A DNA stretch of 64,000 nucleotides from an uncultured Sutterella sp. GTDB lineage: Bacteria > Pseudomonadota > Gammaproteobacteria > Burkholderiales > Burkholderiaceae_F. The notes beneath the pieces are model-generated. The model saw only the letters and a program-made list of their open reading frames with translations, ran no database searches and was not told the origin of the DNA. Of this stretch, positions 10,261 to 19,561 are shown in pieces. The position numbers were made by a program, and so were the translations under genes. How positions within the stretch are numbered: the first letter of the stretch is position 1; each line of letters opens with the position of its first letter. The stretch spans positions 1-64,000 of the forward strand of contig CAJMKD010000004.1 in assembly GCA_905213905.1 (NCBI GenBank). The letters run 5' to 3'.

Positions 10261-11175
10261 ATGCGTAACTCGCTTCTTGCGCTTGCCACTTCCGGCGCAG
10301 CGTTTCTTGCCGGCTGCGCCGCCACGACTGACCTGCCGCCCGCTGAGCCCGTCGCCCAAAGCGCTTATGCGCCCGAGCGCTCCTACGCGTCCAACGTGGG
10401 TGCACAGTTCGGCATTCATCGAATTGAGGACAACGCCGACGCTGCCAAGCAGCTGCGCGCTGTGGCGCCCGAATCGCACCTCGCCCGCAATCTGGGCCTC
10501 ACGGTGCTCGCCAACAGCCCCCTCAACGGCGTTTTTGCTTCGAAGTCCGCCGGCCCCTTCACGACGAGCCTCGGCCTTGATTTTGCGGGCCTCGGCTGGA
10601 AGCCCGACACCACCGCTTTCGAAGCGTTTGATCACTGGTTCGCCGCTGTGCCCGCCGAACTCGCCAAAACGCCCGACGAAGCGCTTCGTCTTTCAATGCG
10701 CGAGACGGCCCGCGCCTTCGCCGCAGCGCTCGCCGAACACGGCTACACGGTCGCCACCGTCGTTGAGGAAGCGCCGGAAAGCTCGCTGCAGGATGAAACG
10801 CTCGAGCGCATGACGCTTCTCTTTGAGAATGAAGCTTTGGGGTGCCCGAAGAACGCAACAGACGAAAAAAGCCGCTGCCGGCTCCTCCTTCGCGGCGCGC
10901 AGGGCGGCGCTCCTGCGGAAATGCTCCCCGTCTGGCTCACGACCGGGAACGAAAGCTCGGAACCTCCGAAGCCGCGCTACAAAGTGCACCGGACGCTTCT
11001 CATCTGGTCGCTTCCTGAAGATGCGCTTGCTTTAGGGACCATCGAATCGAGCGGCTTCCTTGAAGCGGCAAGCCGCGCGCTGCCGCCCGACTACTGGCTT
11101 TACAGGGCGCCGCGCCACGAGACGGGCGCACGGCTTTACGAAGTCGGCGTTGCGCACGAATTTGCAACGCGCTGA
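10261..11175 (+). CDS. Predicted lipoprotein of unknown function
   Basis: I do not recognise this 304-residue protein. It has a signal peptide with a lipobox (F-L-A-G-C at residues 15-19), so it should be exported and lipid-anchored; residue A at +2 suggests the outer membrane. The rest is a mixed alpha/beta sequence without membrane segments, repeats or catalytic motifs that I can name. It stands alone between the leu terminator and a shared terminator with the convergent flavoprotein gene. The ribosome site is weak, but codon use is like that of its neighbours, so it is a real gene. Confidence 0.8.
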   Translation: MRNSLLALATSGAAFLAGCAATTDLPPAEPVAQSAYAPERSYASNVGAQFGIHRIEDNADAAKQLRAVAPESHLARNLGLTVLANSPLNGVFASKSAGPFTTSLGLDFAGLGWKPDTTAFEAFDHWFAAVPAELAKTPDEALRLSMRETARAFAAALAEHGYTVATVVEEAPESSLQDETLERMTLLFENEALGCPKNATDEKSRCRLLLRGAQGGAPAEMLPVWLTTGNESSEPPKPRYKVHRTLLIWSLPEDALALGTIESSGFLEAASRALPPDYWLYRAPRHETGARLYEVGVAHEFATR

Positions 11176-11221
11176 GCCTCAGGCGCGTCCATCGACGGGA
11201 AAAAGCGCGCCCGCCGCAGGG

Positions 11222-11276
11222 GCAAAAAAACCGGCCGCAGGCGGTCTTCATTCTGCTTGCGGCCGGTTTCGCTTTT
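11222..11276. terminator. Bidirectional terminator between convergent genes
   Basis: A 13-base-pair stem (11228-11240 with 11257-11269, one weak pair) is flanked by an A-run on the left and by TTTCGCTTTTT on the right. It can stop transcription both of the lipoprotein gene (plus) and of the flavoprotein gene at 11330-13126 (minus). Confidence 0.88.
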
Positions 11277-11329
11277 TGAGCAGCGCGCTCAGGCCGCCCG
11301 ATTCACTCGGCCGGCCCGGCATCGGGACT

Positions 11330-13126
11330 TTACTTGATTTCCTTCGCAGCGGATTCCGCGGCGACGACGCCCGAAACGATCGCCCACGAATTCATCATGG
11401 CGGTCATCGAGTCGGCACCATTGGCGCCGCCCACAACGCAGCCTGCGCCATAGAGGCCCGGAATCGGCTTGCCGGCCTTGTCGAGAATATGGAGGCCCGC
11501 ATCGGCCTTGAGGCCGCCCAACGTCGTGCAGTAGCGAACCTTCTGCTCGACGATGTAGTACGGGCCTTCGCCGAGGCCGCCCGAAAGCTTGCGGTTGAAG
11601 TCGGCGTCCTTGCCGGCCTTCACCATCTCGTTCCAGTGCTTCACGGTCTTCGAGAGGCCGGCCGGATCGATGCCCATCTTTTCTGCGGCCGCTTCAAGCG
11701 AATCGGAAACCGCCATCACGGGACGCCCGTTGTTGACGATCTTCGTCCACTCCATGAGGGATTCGGCCGTCGGCACAAGCTTGTCTTCAAGCGACTTGGC
11801 CGTGTAGGCCTTCCAGGCGTTGGCGTCCATCACGATGTACATGATGGAGCCCGGCTGCTCGATCGTCTTGTCGGTGAGCACGCCCAGGCCCGCATTTTCA
11901 TCCACGAAGCGCTCGCCCTTGTTGTTGACGTAGATCGCGCCCGTCGCCTTCATCGTATCGGTCGAGGAAGCGGTCGCAGCGAGGCCGTGATGCGGACGGT
12001 TTTCAACGCCCTGCGGATACATCTTCACGAGGTCGAGATTGATGGTGTCGGCGCCGATCGCCGTGCCCATCTTGAAGCCGTCGCCCGTTTCGCCGTCAAC
12101 ACCGTAGAAAATGTAGCTCTTCATCTTTTCGGGGAGCATCGACTGGTCGGCGCCGTAGCCGCCCGAAGCGAGAATCACGGCCTTCGAGGTGAGCTCAACC
12201 GTGTTGCCGTCCTTGTCGGTCGCCTTGACGCCGATCACGCGGCCATCCTTGTCCTGGATGAAGGACTGCGCACGGGTTTCCATCATGAGCTTGCCGCCCA
12301 TGTCGAGGAACTTGCCGCGCATGAGGTTGAGGAAGTTGATCGAGCGGCCTTCAACGCCGAGCTGGCGGTTGGCGGAGTGGTCCGGATACTGCGTTGCGGC
12401 CGGGCCGTACGGGATCTTCATGTCGTAGACAAGCCAGTCGACGACGCTGCCCACCTTTTCAGTCGTCATCTTCACGAGCACCGGGTCGTTGCGGCCCTTG
12501 CCGACGCGCATGATGTCTTCATAGGCGAGTTCGGGGCTGTCCTTCGTTTCCTTCATGACGTCGCGCTGGAACTTCGAGCCCGTCGCAATAAGCGTGCCGG
12601 CATTGAGCACCGTGGCGCCGCCGATCGTCGGCATCTTCTCGATGAGGATCACGGACTTGCCGAGCGTTTCGGCCTTGACGGCGGCGGAAATGCCGGAGCC
12701 GCCCGCACCGACCACGACGATGTCGGCGCTTTCGCGGATGATCTTGGGCGCTGCCTTCTTCTTCACGACTGCAAAGGCATACGCGGCAGGATCGCCGCCC
12801 GCGGCCTTGATGGCATTGGCAACAGCGGCCTTGATGCCGTTCGTCGTCATCGTAGCGCCCGTCACGGCGTCAACGCCCGTCGTCTGATTCTCGACGATGG
12901 CCTTGGGCACCGTTGCGACGGCGGCGTCGGAAATCCCGACCGTTTCCGCATGCTTGACGATCTTCACATCGGCGATCTTGCCGCCCTTCACCGTCATCTG
13001 AACGACGATGTCGCCGTTGCGGCCCTGGCCCGTGCCTTCGAACGTGCCGTCCGACATGGCGGCGAAAGCACCCGTGCAAAGCCCAGCGAGGGACATCGCG
13101 AGCGCAGCCTTCTTAAAGGTATTCAT
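11330..13126 (-). CDS. Periplasmic FMN/FAD flavoprotein reductase of the urocanate/fumarate reductase family
   Basis: This 598-residue protein has a Sec signal peptide (cleavage near residue 22, A-F-A-A). An FMN-binding domain (about 25-110) follows, with the flavinylation motif D-A-V-T-G-A-T (86-92), where ApbE-type transferases attach FMN to the final threonine. A FAD-binding_2 domain then starts at G-A-G-G-S-G (140-145). This is the layout of Shewanella urocanate reductase and related anaerobic respiratory reductases. However, the C-terminal active-site segment reads A-N-G-A-D-S-M-T-A where fumarate-type enzymes have V-H-G-A-N-R-L-G-G. The substrate histidine and arginine are therefore replaced, and the electron acceptor is unknown. 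AAGGAG precedes the ATG. Confidence 0.88.
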   Translation of the reverse strand: MNTFKKAALAMSLAGLCTGAFAAMSDGTFEGTGQGRNGDIVVQMTVKGGKIADVKIVKHAETVGISDAAVATVPKAIVENQTTGVDAVTGATMTTNGIKAAVANAIKAAGGDPAAYAFAVVKKKAAPKIIRESADIVVVGAGGSGISAAVKAETLGKSVILIEKMPTIGGATVLNAGTLIATGSKFQRDVMKETKDSPELAYEDIMRVGKGRNDPVLVKMTTEKVGSVVDWLVYDMKIPYGPAATQYPDHSANRQLGVEGRSINFLNLMRGKFLDMGGKLMMETRAQSFIQDKDGRVIGVKATDKDGNTVELTSKAVILASGGYGADQSMLPEKMKSYIFYGVDGETGDGFKMGTAIGADTINLDLVKMYPQGVENRPHHGLAATASSTDTMKATGAIYVNNKGERFVDENAGLGVLTDKTIEQPGSIMYIVMDANAWKAYTAKSLEDKLVPTAESLMEWTKIVNNGRPVMAVSDSLEAAAEKMGIDPAGLSKTVKHWNEMVKAGKDADFNRKLSGGLGEGPYYIVEQKVRYCTTLGGLKADAGLHILDKAGKPIPGLYGAGCVVGGANGADSMTAMMNSWAIVSGVVAAESAAKEIK

Positions 13127-13421
13127 TGCTTTTCTCCTTTCGAGCGTCCGGCGCTTGCGTCCGGCCTGGCCTCAGCGGCCGCGTCGGTCAAACGCGGCGG
13201 CTAGAGCCGGACACGGCGCCGTCAGCTCCGTTCTTTTTAGATGGCGCGGCAGCGTTTGAATGCGGCACCGTTCTCTGCGTGCCGCCCGCTGCGCACCGTA
13301 AACTCTATGCCTGCATGCCTTTTCTGGCGATCGAGACAAAAACGGATATCGAAGGAGAGTTTGCTTGAAAACAAATCCGCTTGGGCTTTTGACAAAACGG
13401 ATCTGCGGATGAGGCGCGTCC

Positions 13422-14144
13422 TCAGAGCCTTTCGCCCGCTGCGAGCACAAAAGCTTCAAAGAGCGCGAGCGCCTCTTCGTGCGCTTCGGCGAGCATTTCC
13501 GGGTGCCACTGCACGCCGAAAAAGAAGCGCTTTTGCGGGTCGTCGATCGCTTCGATGATGTCATCGGCCGTTGAGCGCGCATTGACGACAAGCCCATCGC
13601 CGAGCGTCTTCACGCACTGGTGGTGCATCGTATTGACCGGGCAGGCGCTGCGCCCCTTGAGAATCCGGGCGAGCCGCGTTTCAGGCTCAACCGCGACATC
13701 ATGCGTCATGACTTCGTAGGGCACGGTCTGCCGATGCTTCTCGAGCGCAATGCCGAGCGCCGAGGGAATGTCCTGGACAAGCGTGCCGCCGCGCGCGACA
13801 TTCATCACCTGCATGCCGCGGCAGATCCCGAAAACAGGCAGATCGGCGCGGTCTGCGAGACCGATGAGGAAGAGCTCCATTTCATCGCGCTCAGGGAGAA
13901 GCGAGCCGCATTCGGGCAGACGCTTTTCGCCGTATCGGGCAGGATCCACATCCGCGCCGCCCGTGACAAGCAATCCGTCGATACGGGAAAAGAGCGCGGC
14001 CAGATCGCTCTGCGGCGCATGAAGCGGCAGCAGCACAGGCACCCCTCCCGCAAGCGTGATGCTGCGCAGATACTGATCGCGCACGCCGAGAATGCCTTCG
14101 GGCATCTTGAGCGTCGGCGTGACGCCAATCAAAGGCTTGACCAT
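13422..14144 (-). CDS. Class I glutamine amidotransferase-like hydrolase (peptidase C26, PuuD-like)
   Basis: This 240-residue cytoplasmic hydrolase belongs to the gamma-glutamyl-GABA hydrolase (PuuD) family, which cleaves gamma-glutamyl bonds. The catalytic triad is visible: Cys108 in G-I-C-R-G-M-Q, and His214 with Glu216 in V-Q-W-H-P-E. The oxyanion-side G-G-A-D-V-D-P motif at about 62-68 is also typical. I use the ATG at 14144, which follows AAGGGGG; the longer frame would need a TTG at 14162. The rest of the putrescine pathway is not nearby, so the real substrate may be another gamma-glutamyl compound. Confidence 0.88.
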   Translation of the reverse strand: MVKPLIGVTPTLKMPEGILGVRDQYLRSITLAGGVPVLLPLHAPQSDLAALFSRIDGLLVTGGADVDPARYGEKRLPECGSLLPERDEMELFLIGLADRADLPVFGICRGMQVMNVARGGTLVQDIPSALGIALEKHRQTVPYEVMTHDVAVEPETRLARILKGRSACPVNTMHHQCVKTLGDGLVVNARSTADDIIEAIDDPQKRFFFGVQWHPEMLAEAHEEALALFEAFVLAAGERL

Positions 14145-14361
14145 TTTGAATACCCCCTTCAATCCATTGATTTTTCTAAATATTTTTTGCCGCAGGCGCT
14201 ACTCCAAAACGAGGCGCGCTGATTGAGCATTGTTGACGCGCGCCACAGCGCCCGTCAAGCCGCAGCCCAGGCTTCTTTTGGAATGGCTGAGCAGAAGGGG
14301 ATTCGGACGACTGGAATCGCAAGCGATGCAAGCCGCCCGAAATTTTTGGTCAAACGCGCGC

Positions 14362-16623
14362 TCAGGCGGCGTCAGGCGGCGCCTGCGGCGCATCAGCGGG
14401 CGGATTGTTGGCCGCTCGCGGCGCGTCGCCCGCAGCCTTCGCATCAAGTTCAGCCTGCAGCAGCTTCACCATCATGTAGCGGTTGAGCATTTCGCGCGCA
14501 AAGAGCAGGTAGCCGAGATAAAGCTCGGACTTTCTGAGCGAAATGCGCTCAAGCCCGATCTGCTCGAGGAACTCCTTCTGCGCCTCTTCAATCAAGGCAA
14601 GAATATGCGCGCACTTGGCCGGCGAGAAATGATCGCGCAGCGCAAGCAGATCGCGCGCGAGGCGGCATGTGTTCTCGCGCATTTTCCCCGTGAAGGGCGA
14701 ATGGCTGTTGGCGACGTAGTTTTCCGAAACGCCGAGCTGGTCGCGCAGCGAGTGGCTCACTTCCTTCATGTTCGTGAAGGCGCGGTAGTAGAAGTTGCGC
14801 GCATCGCGGTCGGCCTTGCTGCCGCCGCCCTCGAGCGCCATGCGGTAGTACTCGCCGCGCCGCTGGGTCGTTTCGTCAAAGAGCGACACGGCATCGGCCT
14901 TGAGGCGCTTGAGCGCCGGATGGTCCTCTTCGATGAAGGCGTTGAGGCCGCCCGCAAAGACGGAAATCGTGCGGTCGAGATAGTGGTCGACGCTCGTCGT
15001 GAGGAGCTCCTTGATCGAAAGGCGGTCGCCGCGCTCGAGCTGCTTGGCTTCGCCGCTCTCTTCCTTGTCGTCCTTCGTGAAGAAGTTAGACTTCACGATC
15101 ACGAACATCGCAAGAAGCATGCCGATCAGCACTGCGGGCTCGCGCCAGAAAATAAAAATCGTGCAGACGAAAGCGCAGGCGGTCGCCGCCGTAAAGGCCG
15201 TCACGAACCAGCCGGAAATGACGGTGAGGACGCCGGAAATGCGATAAACGGCGCTTTCGCGGTCCCATGCGCCGTCGGCGAGCGACGAGCCCATCGCCAC
15301 CATGAAGGTGACGTACGTGGTCGAAAGCGGGAGCTTCAGGCTTGTGGCCGATGCGATCAGCGCAGCAGCGAGCACGAGATTGATCGAAGCGCGGACTTCG
15401 TCAAAAGGCAGCTCTTCGGCGCCCGGCTTGACTCTCGGCTTGTTGAACCGAAGCTCAAGCCAGCGCAGGACCGTATTCGGCACGAACTGCGTGGCAAGCG
15501 CATGAAAGCGCAGCGAGCTTCTCACGATGCCGCGCGCAGGGAGCGACGAGCCGAACTGCTCCTTGCCGCCGCGGGCGGAACTTGCCAGATTGACGGATGT
15601 GCGGATGACGCGGTGCGCCTTCTTCGAGAACCAGAGCGTGAGGCACATCACGAAGCCCGACGCTGCGAGGAAGAAGGTGGGCGTGCGCATAGCCTCGCGA
15701 AGGCCTTCCATCGTGAAGGCGCGCGGATCAGCGGACGGCGCAGCGCTGAAGATGTGGTAGCTGTCGAGCGCCGCCAGCGGAACGCCCACGAAGTTGACGA
15801 GGTCGTTGCCCGCAAAGGCAAAGGCAAGCGCAAAAGTGCCCGAAAGAATGACGACGGGGAAGATGTTCGCCCGGAAGAGGAGAATGGCCGCTTCAAAAAG
15901 AACGAAGAAGCCGGCAAAGACGCAGATCAGAATGGCTTCGGTATTGGCTTCAATCCAGTCGATCCAGGCGGGCTCCATGAACGAGGCGCCGCGCGCGCCC
16001 TTCATGACGAGGAAGTAGAGAATTGCGGTGATGGCCGCGCCGCCGAAGAGCGCGCCGAAGTATTTGTAAGTCTTCCAGTAGCGGAACGTGAAGAGCGTTC
16101 TGAGCACATACTGAACAATGAGCCCGGCGAAGAAGGCGACGACCACCGAAACGAGAATGCCCATGATCATCGCGAGCGCTTTGCCGGAATTGACGTAGAG
16201 CCCAAGGTCGGTGAAGGGCGCCCCGGTGTGCCAGACCTTCCAGCAGGCCATGGCGACCGTCCCGCCCAAAAGCTCAAAGATGATCGACACCGTCGTTGAA
16301 GTGGGCAGCCCGAGCGAATTGAAGGTATTGAGGAGCAGCACATCCGTCACCATGACCGCACAGTAGACGAACATCACCTCTTCAAAAGTGAGCCGCTCGG
16401 GCACCAGCACCCCGGTTTTGGCAATTTCCATCATGCCGGAACTGAACGTGGCGCCCAAAAGCACCCCGGCGCTCGCCACCGCCATGATGATCCAGAATGG
16501 CGCGGCCCTCGATCCGACCGCCGCGTTGAGAAAATTGACGGCGTCATTGCTCACGCCGACAAAGAGGTCGCAGATAGCCAGCGCTGCTAGAAGCGCCAGC
16601 ACGGCATATAGGAAAACATCCAC
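14362..16623 (-). CDS. PiT-family inorganic phosphate transporter with C-terminal PhoU-like domain
   Basis: This 753-residue inner-membrane protein carries both PiT signature repeats in variant form, G-V-S-N-D-A-V-N-F-L-N (residues 23-33) and F-A-G-N-D-L-V-N-F (about 275). The L-P-x-S-T-T-x-V segment, where Pi and cation are bound, occurs twice. About ten membrane helices cover residues 1-520. The last roughly 200 residues are soluble, helical and charged and resemble a PhoU-type regulatory domain, which is usually a separate protein beside PiT. The tail ends in an Ala/Pro-rich stretch. Long fused versions of this kind occur in some anaerobes. Transport of phosphate is inferred from the family. 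Confidence 0.88.
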   Translation of the reverse strand: MDVFLYAVLALLAALAICDLFVGVSNDAVNFLNAAVGSRAAPFWIIMAVASAGVLLGATFSSGMMEIAKTGVLVPERLTFEEVMFVYCAVMVTDVLLLNTFNSLGLPTSTTVSIIFELLGGTVAMACWKVWHTGAPFTDLGLYVNSGKALAMIMGILVSVVVAFFAGLIVQYVLRTLFTFRYWKTYKYFGALFGGAAITAILYFLVMKGARGASFMEPAWIDWIEANTEAILICVFAGFFVLFEAAILLFRANIFPVVILSGTFALAFAFAGNDLVNFVGVPLAALDSYHIFSAAPSADPRAFTMEGLREAMRTPTFFLAASGFVMCLTLWFSKKAHRVIRTSVNLASSARGGKEQFGSSLPARGIVRSSLRFHALATQFVPNTVLRWLELRFNKPRVKPGAEELPFDEVRASINLVLAAALIASATSLKLPLSTTYVTFMVAMGSSLADGAWDRESAVYRISGVLTVISGWFVTAFTAATACAFVCTIFIFWREPAVLIGMLLAMFVIVKSNFFTKDDKEESGEAKQLERGDRLSIKELLTTSVDHYLDRTISVFAGGLNAFIEEDHPALKRLKADAVSLFDETTQRRGEYYRMALEGGGSKADRDARNFYYRAFTNMKEVSHSLRDQLGVSENYVANSHSPFTGKMRENTCRLARDLLALRDHFSPAKCAHILALIEEAQKEFLEQIGLERISLRKSELYLGYLLFAREMLNRYMMVKLLQAELDAKAAGDAPRAANNPPADAPQAPPDAA

Positions 16624-16720
16624 TTTTTATTGTCCGCAGCCCGTCGAGGCAGCGTTCCGATTGATTGAGCTAGCGGCATTTTAAAAGGGAATGCCTGAAA
16701 ATCAAGCATCCCGAAACGAC

Positions 16721-16763
16721 AAAAAAGTAGCCGACCGCACGCTTATTTTTGCTTGCGGCCGGC
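16721..16763 (-). terminator. Terminator after dcuC1
   Basis: An imperfect 13-base-pair stem (16730-16742 with 16751-16763, two mismatches) is followed, on the minus strand, by TACTTTTTT. It lies 40 bases beyond the stop of the carrier gene. Confidence 0.75.
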
Positions 16764-16802
16764 GTCTTGGAAATTCGCCGTTGGGATTAGGCGGTGCTCC
16801 TA

Positions 16803-18071
16803 TCAGCTGAAGATATAGACGCCGATGAGGAGAACGAGCATCACGGGCGCGGTGCGCTTGGCGATTTCAAAGGGCGAAACGCCGGCAATGCCTGCCGCGA
16901 TGATCATGCCGCCGGCCAAAGGCGAGCTGAGGCGGCCGAAGTTGCCGGAAATGGCGGCGAGGTAGCCGAGCGCGTCGACCGAAAGGCCGAACTGTTCGGC
17001 GTGCGGCGTCACGGCTTCGTTGAAGGCGAAGGCCGCAGCGTCGCCCGAGCCCGTCACGAGCGCCATGAGATAGGGCCCGAGCGCAGCGCCGAGCTTGGCG
17101 ACTTCATTGGCGTGCGTGAGGTAGTCGACAAAAGCCTTGATGACGCCGCAGGCCTGAAGGCCGGCGGCGAAGACGCCCGCCGCGATGATGATGCCCATGA
17201 TCTTGGCGTAGCCCGAGCCCATGCCGTCGAAGAACTTCTTCGTCACATCGGCCGGGTTGGTGCGCGTCACGGCAATGGCGTAGATTGCGCCAATGAGCAT
17301 GGCGGTTGCCACCGACATCTTGATCTGGGGCGCCCAGATGCTCGCGCAGACGAGGATGATCACCGGGAGCATCGGCGCGAAAGCGTAGAGAAGGTTCGGC
17401 TTTTCAGGGAGTTCCGCCGAAACGTTCATGTTCTTCGCGAGTTCGCCGAAGCCTTCCTTGCGGAAGTCGCGATAGACGAGGCAGACGACGACCATCAGGA
17501 TGATGGCCGCAATCGAAGCGCCGATCGTGAAGGTCGAGAAGCGCGTGATGAAGTCGATGACTTCAAGGTTCGCGAGCTTCGCAATGAAGGCGTTGTGCGA
17601 AACGCCCGGGCTCAAGTAAGCCGTCGTGATCGAGCCCACGACGGTCGCCGCAGCGATGGCCGGATGGAAGCCCGCGCGGACCATGAGCGGAATCACCGTC
17701 GGGCCGACCGCGGCCACGAGGCCCGAGGTCGACGGAATGGCGATCGAAATGAGCGAAACCACCACCATGCAGGCGGGCAGAAGCATGATGCCGAGCTTCT
17801 TGAGGGGCTTCGTGAGGAGCGCCACAAGATGCACGTCGCACTTCGTGAGCGAGACGACGGCCGCAAAGCCCATCGCCGAGCAGATGGCGATGATGAGCGA
17901 GCCGTTCGTCATCGATTTGTCGAACTGCTTGAAGGCGACCATCGGCTCCCACGAAATGACGGCCATCAAAAGGCCCGCGGTGATGAGCACGAGCCGAGTT
18001 TCATAGCGCTTCACGAGCGCCCAGACCGCGCCGATCGTCACGACCAGCGCGACCCACATTGTCCAAGTCAT
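16803..18071 (-). CDS. DcuC-family anaerobic C4-dicarboxylate carrier (first copy)
   Basis: This 422-residue inner-membrane carrier has about eleven or twelve hydrophobic segments and the DcuC-type features S-I-A-I-P-S-T-S-G-L and a G-x-F-G-R-L-S-S-P motif near residue 392. Family members exchange fumarate, malate or aspartate for succinate in anaerobic growth, though related proteins carry other organic acids. GGAGA precedes the ATG. It is 58 bases downstream of the M20 peptidase gene and is probably co-transcribed with it. Confidence 0.87.
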   Translation of the reverse strand: MTWTMWVALVVTIGAVWALVKRYETRLVLITAGLLMAVISWEPMVAFKQFDKSMTNGSLIIAICSAMGFAAVVSLTKCDVHLVALLTKPLKKLGIMLLPACMVVVSLISIAIPSTSGLVAAVGPTVIPLMVRAGFHPAIAAATVVGSITTAYLSPGVSHNAFIAKLANLEVIDFITRFSTFTIGASIAAIILMVVVCLVYRDFRKEGFGELAKNMNVSAELPEKPNLLYAFAPMLPVIILVCASIWAPQIKMSVATAMLIGAIYAIAVTRTNPADVTKKFFDGMGSGYAKIMGIIIAAGVFAAGLQACGVIKAFVDYLTHANEVAKLGAALGPYLMALVTGSGDAAAFAFNEAVTPHAEQFGLSVDALGYLAAISGNFGRLSSPLAGGMIIAAGIAGVSPFEIAKRTAPVMLVLLIGVYIFS

Positions 18072-18129
18072 TGGTTATGTCTCCGGTAATGCGTGAGGGT
18101 TGACCTCTTTTTGGATTGTTGTTTTGGTC

Positions 18130-19425
18130 TCAGCGGGGACGCTTCGGCAGAAGCGGCGCCGCCGCATGCTCGCCCGCGAGGCCCGCAAGCGCCACAGCCG
18201 TGAGCATCACAAGCTGCGGACCCTGCTCGATGTCGAAGCACTCGTAGTACTCGTCGACCGTGTGGGTGCGCATCTGGCGGCCGCCCGAAGAGAGGCAGGT
18301 CGCGGGGATGCCGAGGCTCACCGGCATGTTCGCGTCCGTCGAGGAGCTCATGTAGTCGGTGAGCTCGATGCCGAGCGCCTTCTGCGCAGCGCGCGAGACC
18401 TGCAGCACCGGGCAGTCGTCGGGACGCTGGCCGGCCGGACGGTTGCCGATCGCTTCCGCCTTAAAGTGAAGCTGCTTCTTCGGGTCAGTGATGTTCCAGA
18501 TCGCGTTTTCTTCTGCGACGCCCTCTTCAAAGGCCTTGAAGACAAAGGCTTCGGCCTTGAGAAGCTCTGCGTCGTCGAGGCTCCGGATGTCGACGTCGAC
18601 CGTGCAGCTCGCGGCGATGGTGTTCACCGACGTGCCGCCTTTGATCGTGCCGATCGTGAAGGTGGTCTTCGGATCAGCGGGCACCTTGAGGTGCGCAATG
18701 CGTGCGCCCGCGAGGCACATCGCATGAATGGCGCTTGCCGTTTCGCCGAAGGAGCCGTAGCTGTGCCCGCCCGGGCCTTCGATCGTGAAGCGCCAGCGGT
18801 GCGAGCCCACCGCAGCGAAGAGAATGCGGCCGATGTTGCTGTTGTCGACCGCAAGGAAGCCGTCGATGTGATTGACAGTATTGTTTTCGCGGAAGAGATA
18901 CTTGCTGCCGCGGATGTCGCCGAGGCCCTCTTCGCCCACCGTGCCGCAGAACCAGATGTCGCCCTGCGTTTCAACGCCGGCTTCATTCATGCAGCGCAGC
19001 GCCTCGAGCAGGCAGCGCAGGCCCGAGCAGTTGTCGCCAATGCCGGGCGCGCGGTAAATATTGCCTTCCTGATGCACCGTGACGTCAGTGCCTGCCGGGA
19101 AGACCGTGTCCATGTGCGCGCCGATCGCGAGCAGCGGGGCATCGGGATTCTTGCCCGGACGACGGCCGACGACGTTGCCGATGCCGTCGATCGTCACATC
19201 TTCAAGCCCGAGCGACTTCATGAGACGGACCATTTCTTCGGCGCGGACGCGCTCTTCAAAAGTGGGCGCCGGAATTTCGCAAAGATGCACCTGCAGCTTC
19301 ATCGCCGCTTCTGCGCCCGTCTTCGCAAGCTCGATCGCCTTCGCCATTTCAGGCGTGCGCGCAATCGCCTCTACCTGTTCGGCCACAGCGGCATCGATCG
19401 GACCAGGGATTTTTTCCATCGACAT
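18130..19425 (-). CDS. M20-family metallopeptidase (PepT/carboxypeptidase-like)
   Basis: This 431-residue cytoplasmic peptidase of the M20 family has the zinc-site signature G-A-H-M-D-T (His104, Asp106), the bridging Asp131 in G-I-G-D-N-C-S-G, the catalytic base in G-E-E-G-L-G-D (Glu165 or 166) and late ligands in S-S-T-D-A-N and R-T-H-T-V-D-E-Y. The residues needed for two-zinc catalysis are present. It most resembles tripeptidase or aminoacyl-peptide hydrolases. There is no signal peptide. The gene lies between the porin and dcuC1 genes. GAGGAG precedes the ATG. Exact substrate cannot be read from sequence. Confidence 0.88.
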   Translation of the reverse strand: MSMEKIPGPIDAAVAEQVEAIARTPEMAKAIELAKTGAEAAMKLQVHLCEIPAPTFEERVRAEEMVRLMKSLGLEDVTIDGIGNVVGRRPGKNPDAPLLAIGAHMDTVFPAGTDVTVHQEGNIYRAPGIGDNCSGLRCLLEALRCMNEAGVETQGDIWFCGTVGEEGLGDIRGSKYLFRENNTVNHIDGFLAVDNSNIGRILFAAVGSHRWRFTIEGPGGHSYGSFGETASAIHAMCLAGARIAHLKVPADPKTTFTIGTIKGGTSVNTIAASCTVDVDIRSLDDAELLKAEAFVFKAFEEGVAEENAIWNITDPKKQLHFKAEAIGNRPAGQRPDDCPVLQVSRAAQKALGIELTDYMSSSTDANMPVSLGIPATCLSSGGRQMRTHTVDEYYECFDIEQGPQLVMLTAVALAGLAGEHAAAPLLPKRPR

Positions 19426-19494
19426 AATTGTTGCTCCTCATAATTTATGCAAAGGGCGCCGGTCTCGCCGACCGACGCCAAAGCAGCATGGATT

Positions 19495-19508
19495 TTGATC
19501 GCTCTCAA
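19495..19508. promoter_or_regulatory. FNR-like binding site upstream of the M20-dcuC1 unit
   Basis: TTGATCGCTCTCAA matches the FNR/Anr consensus (TTGAT-N4-ATCAA) at nine of ten conserved positions and lies about 77 bases before the M20 gene start. Anaerobic control of a dicarboxylate carrier would make sense. No good -10 at the class II distance was found, so this is a suggestion only. Confidence 0.3.
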
Positions 19509-19509
19509 T

Positions 19510-19542
19510 CTAAAAATCCAGATGGGGATTCTTAAATCCCCA
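19510..19542 (-). terminator. Probable terminator after the porin gene
   Basis: A perfect 8-base-pair hairpin (19523-19530 with 19535-19542, loop CTTA) is followed on the minus strand by TCTGGATTTTTA. It lies 20 bases after the porin stop. The T-tract is interrupted, so strength is uncertain. Confidence 0.45.
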
Positions 19543-19561
19543 AGCCTGAAGCCGAGTTTGA

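Noticed and set aside
11060..13204. Long plus-strand reading frame of 714 codons opposite the FMN/FAD flavoprotein gene
   Set aside because: Its product is Arg/His/Asp/Ala-rich with no family character. It is an antisense shadow caused by high GC at third codon positions. Similar long shadows at 579-2123, 14230-16299 and 39330-41873 were rejected for the same reason.
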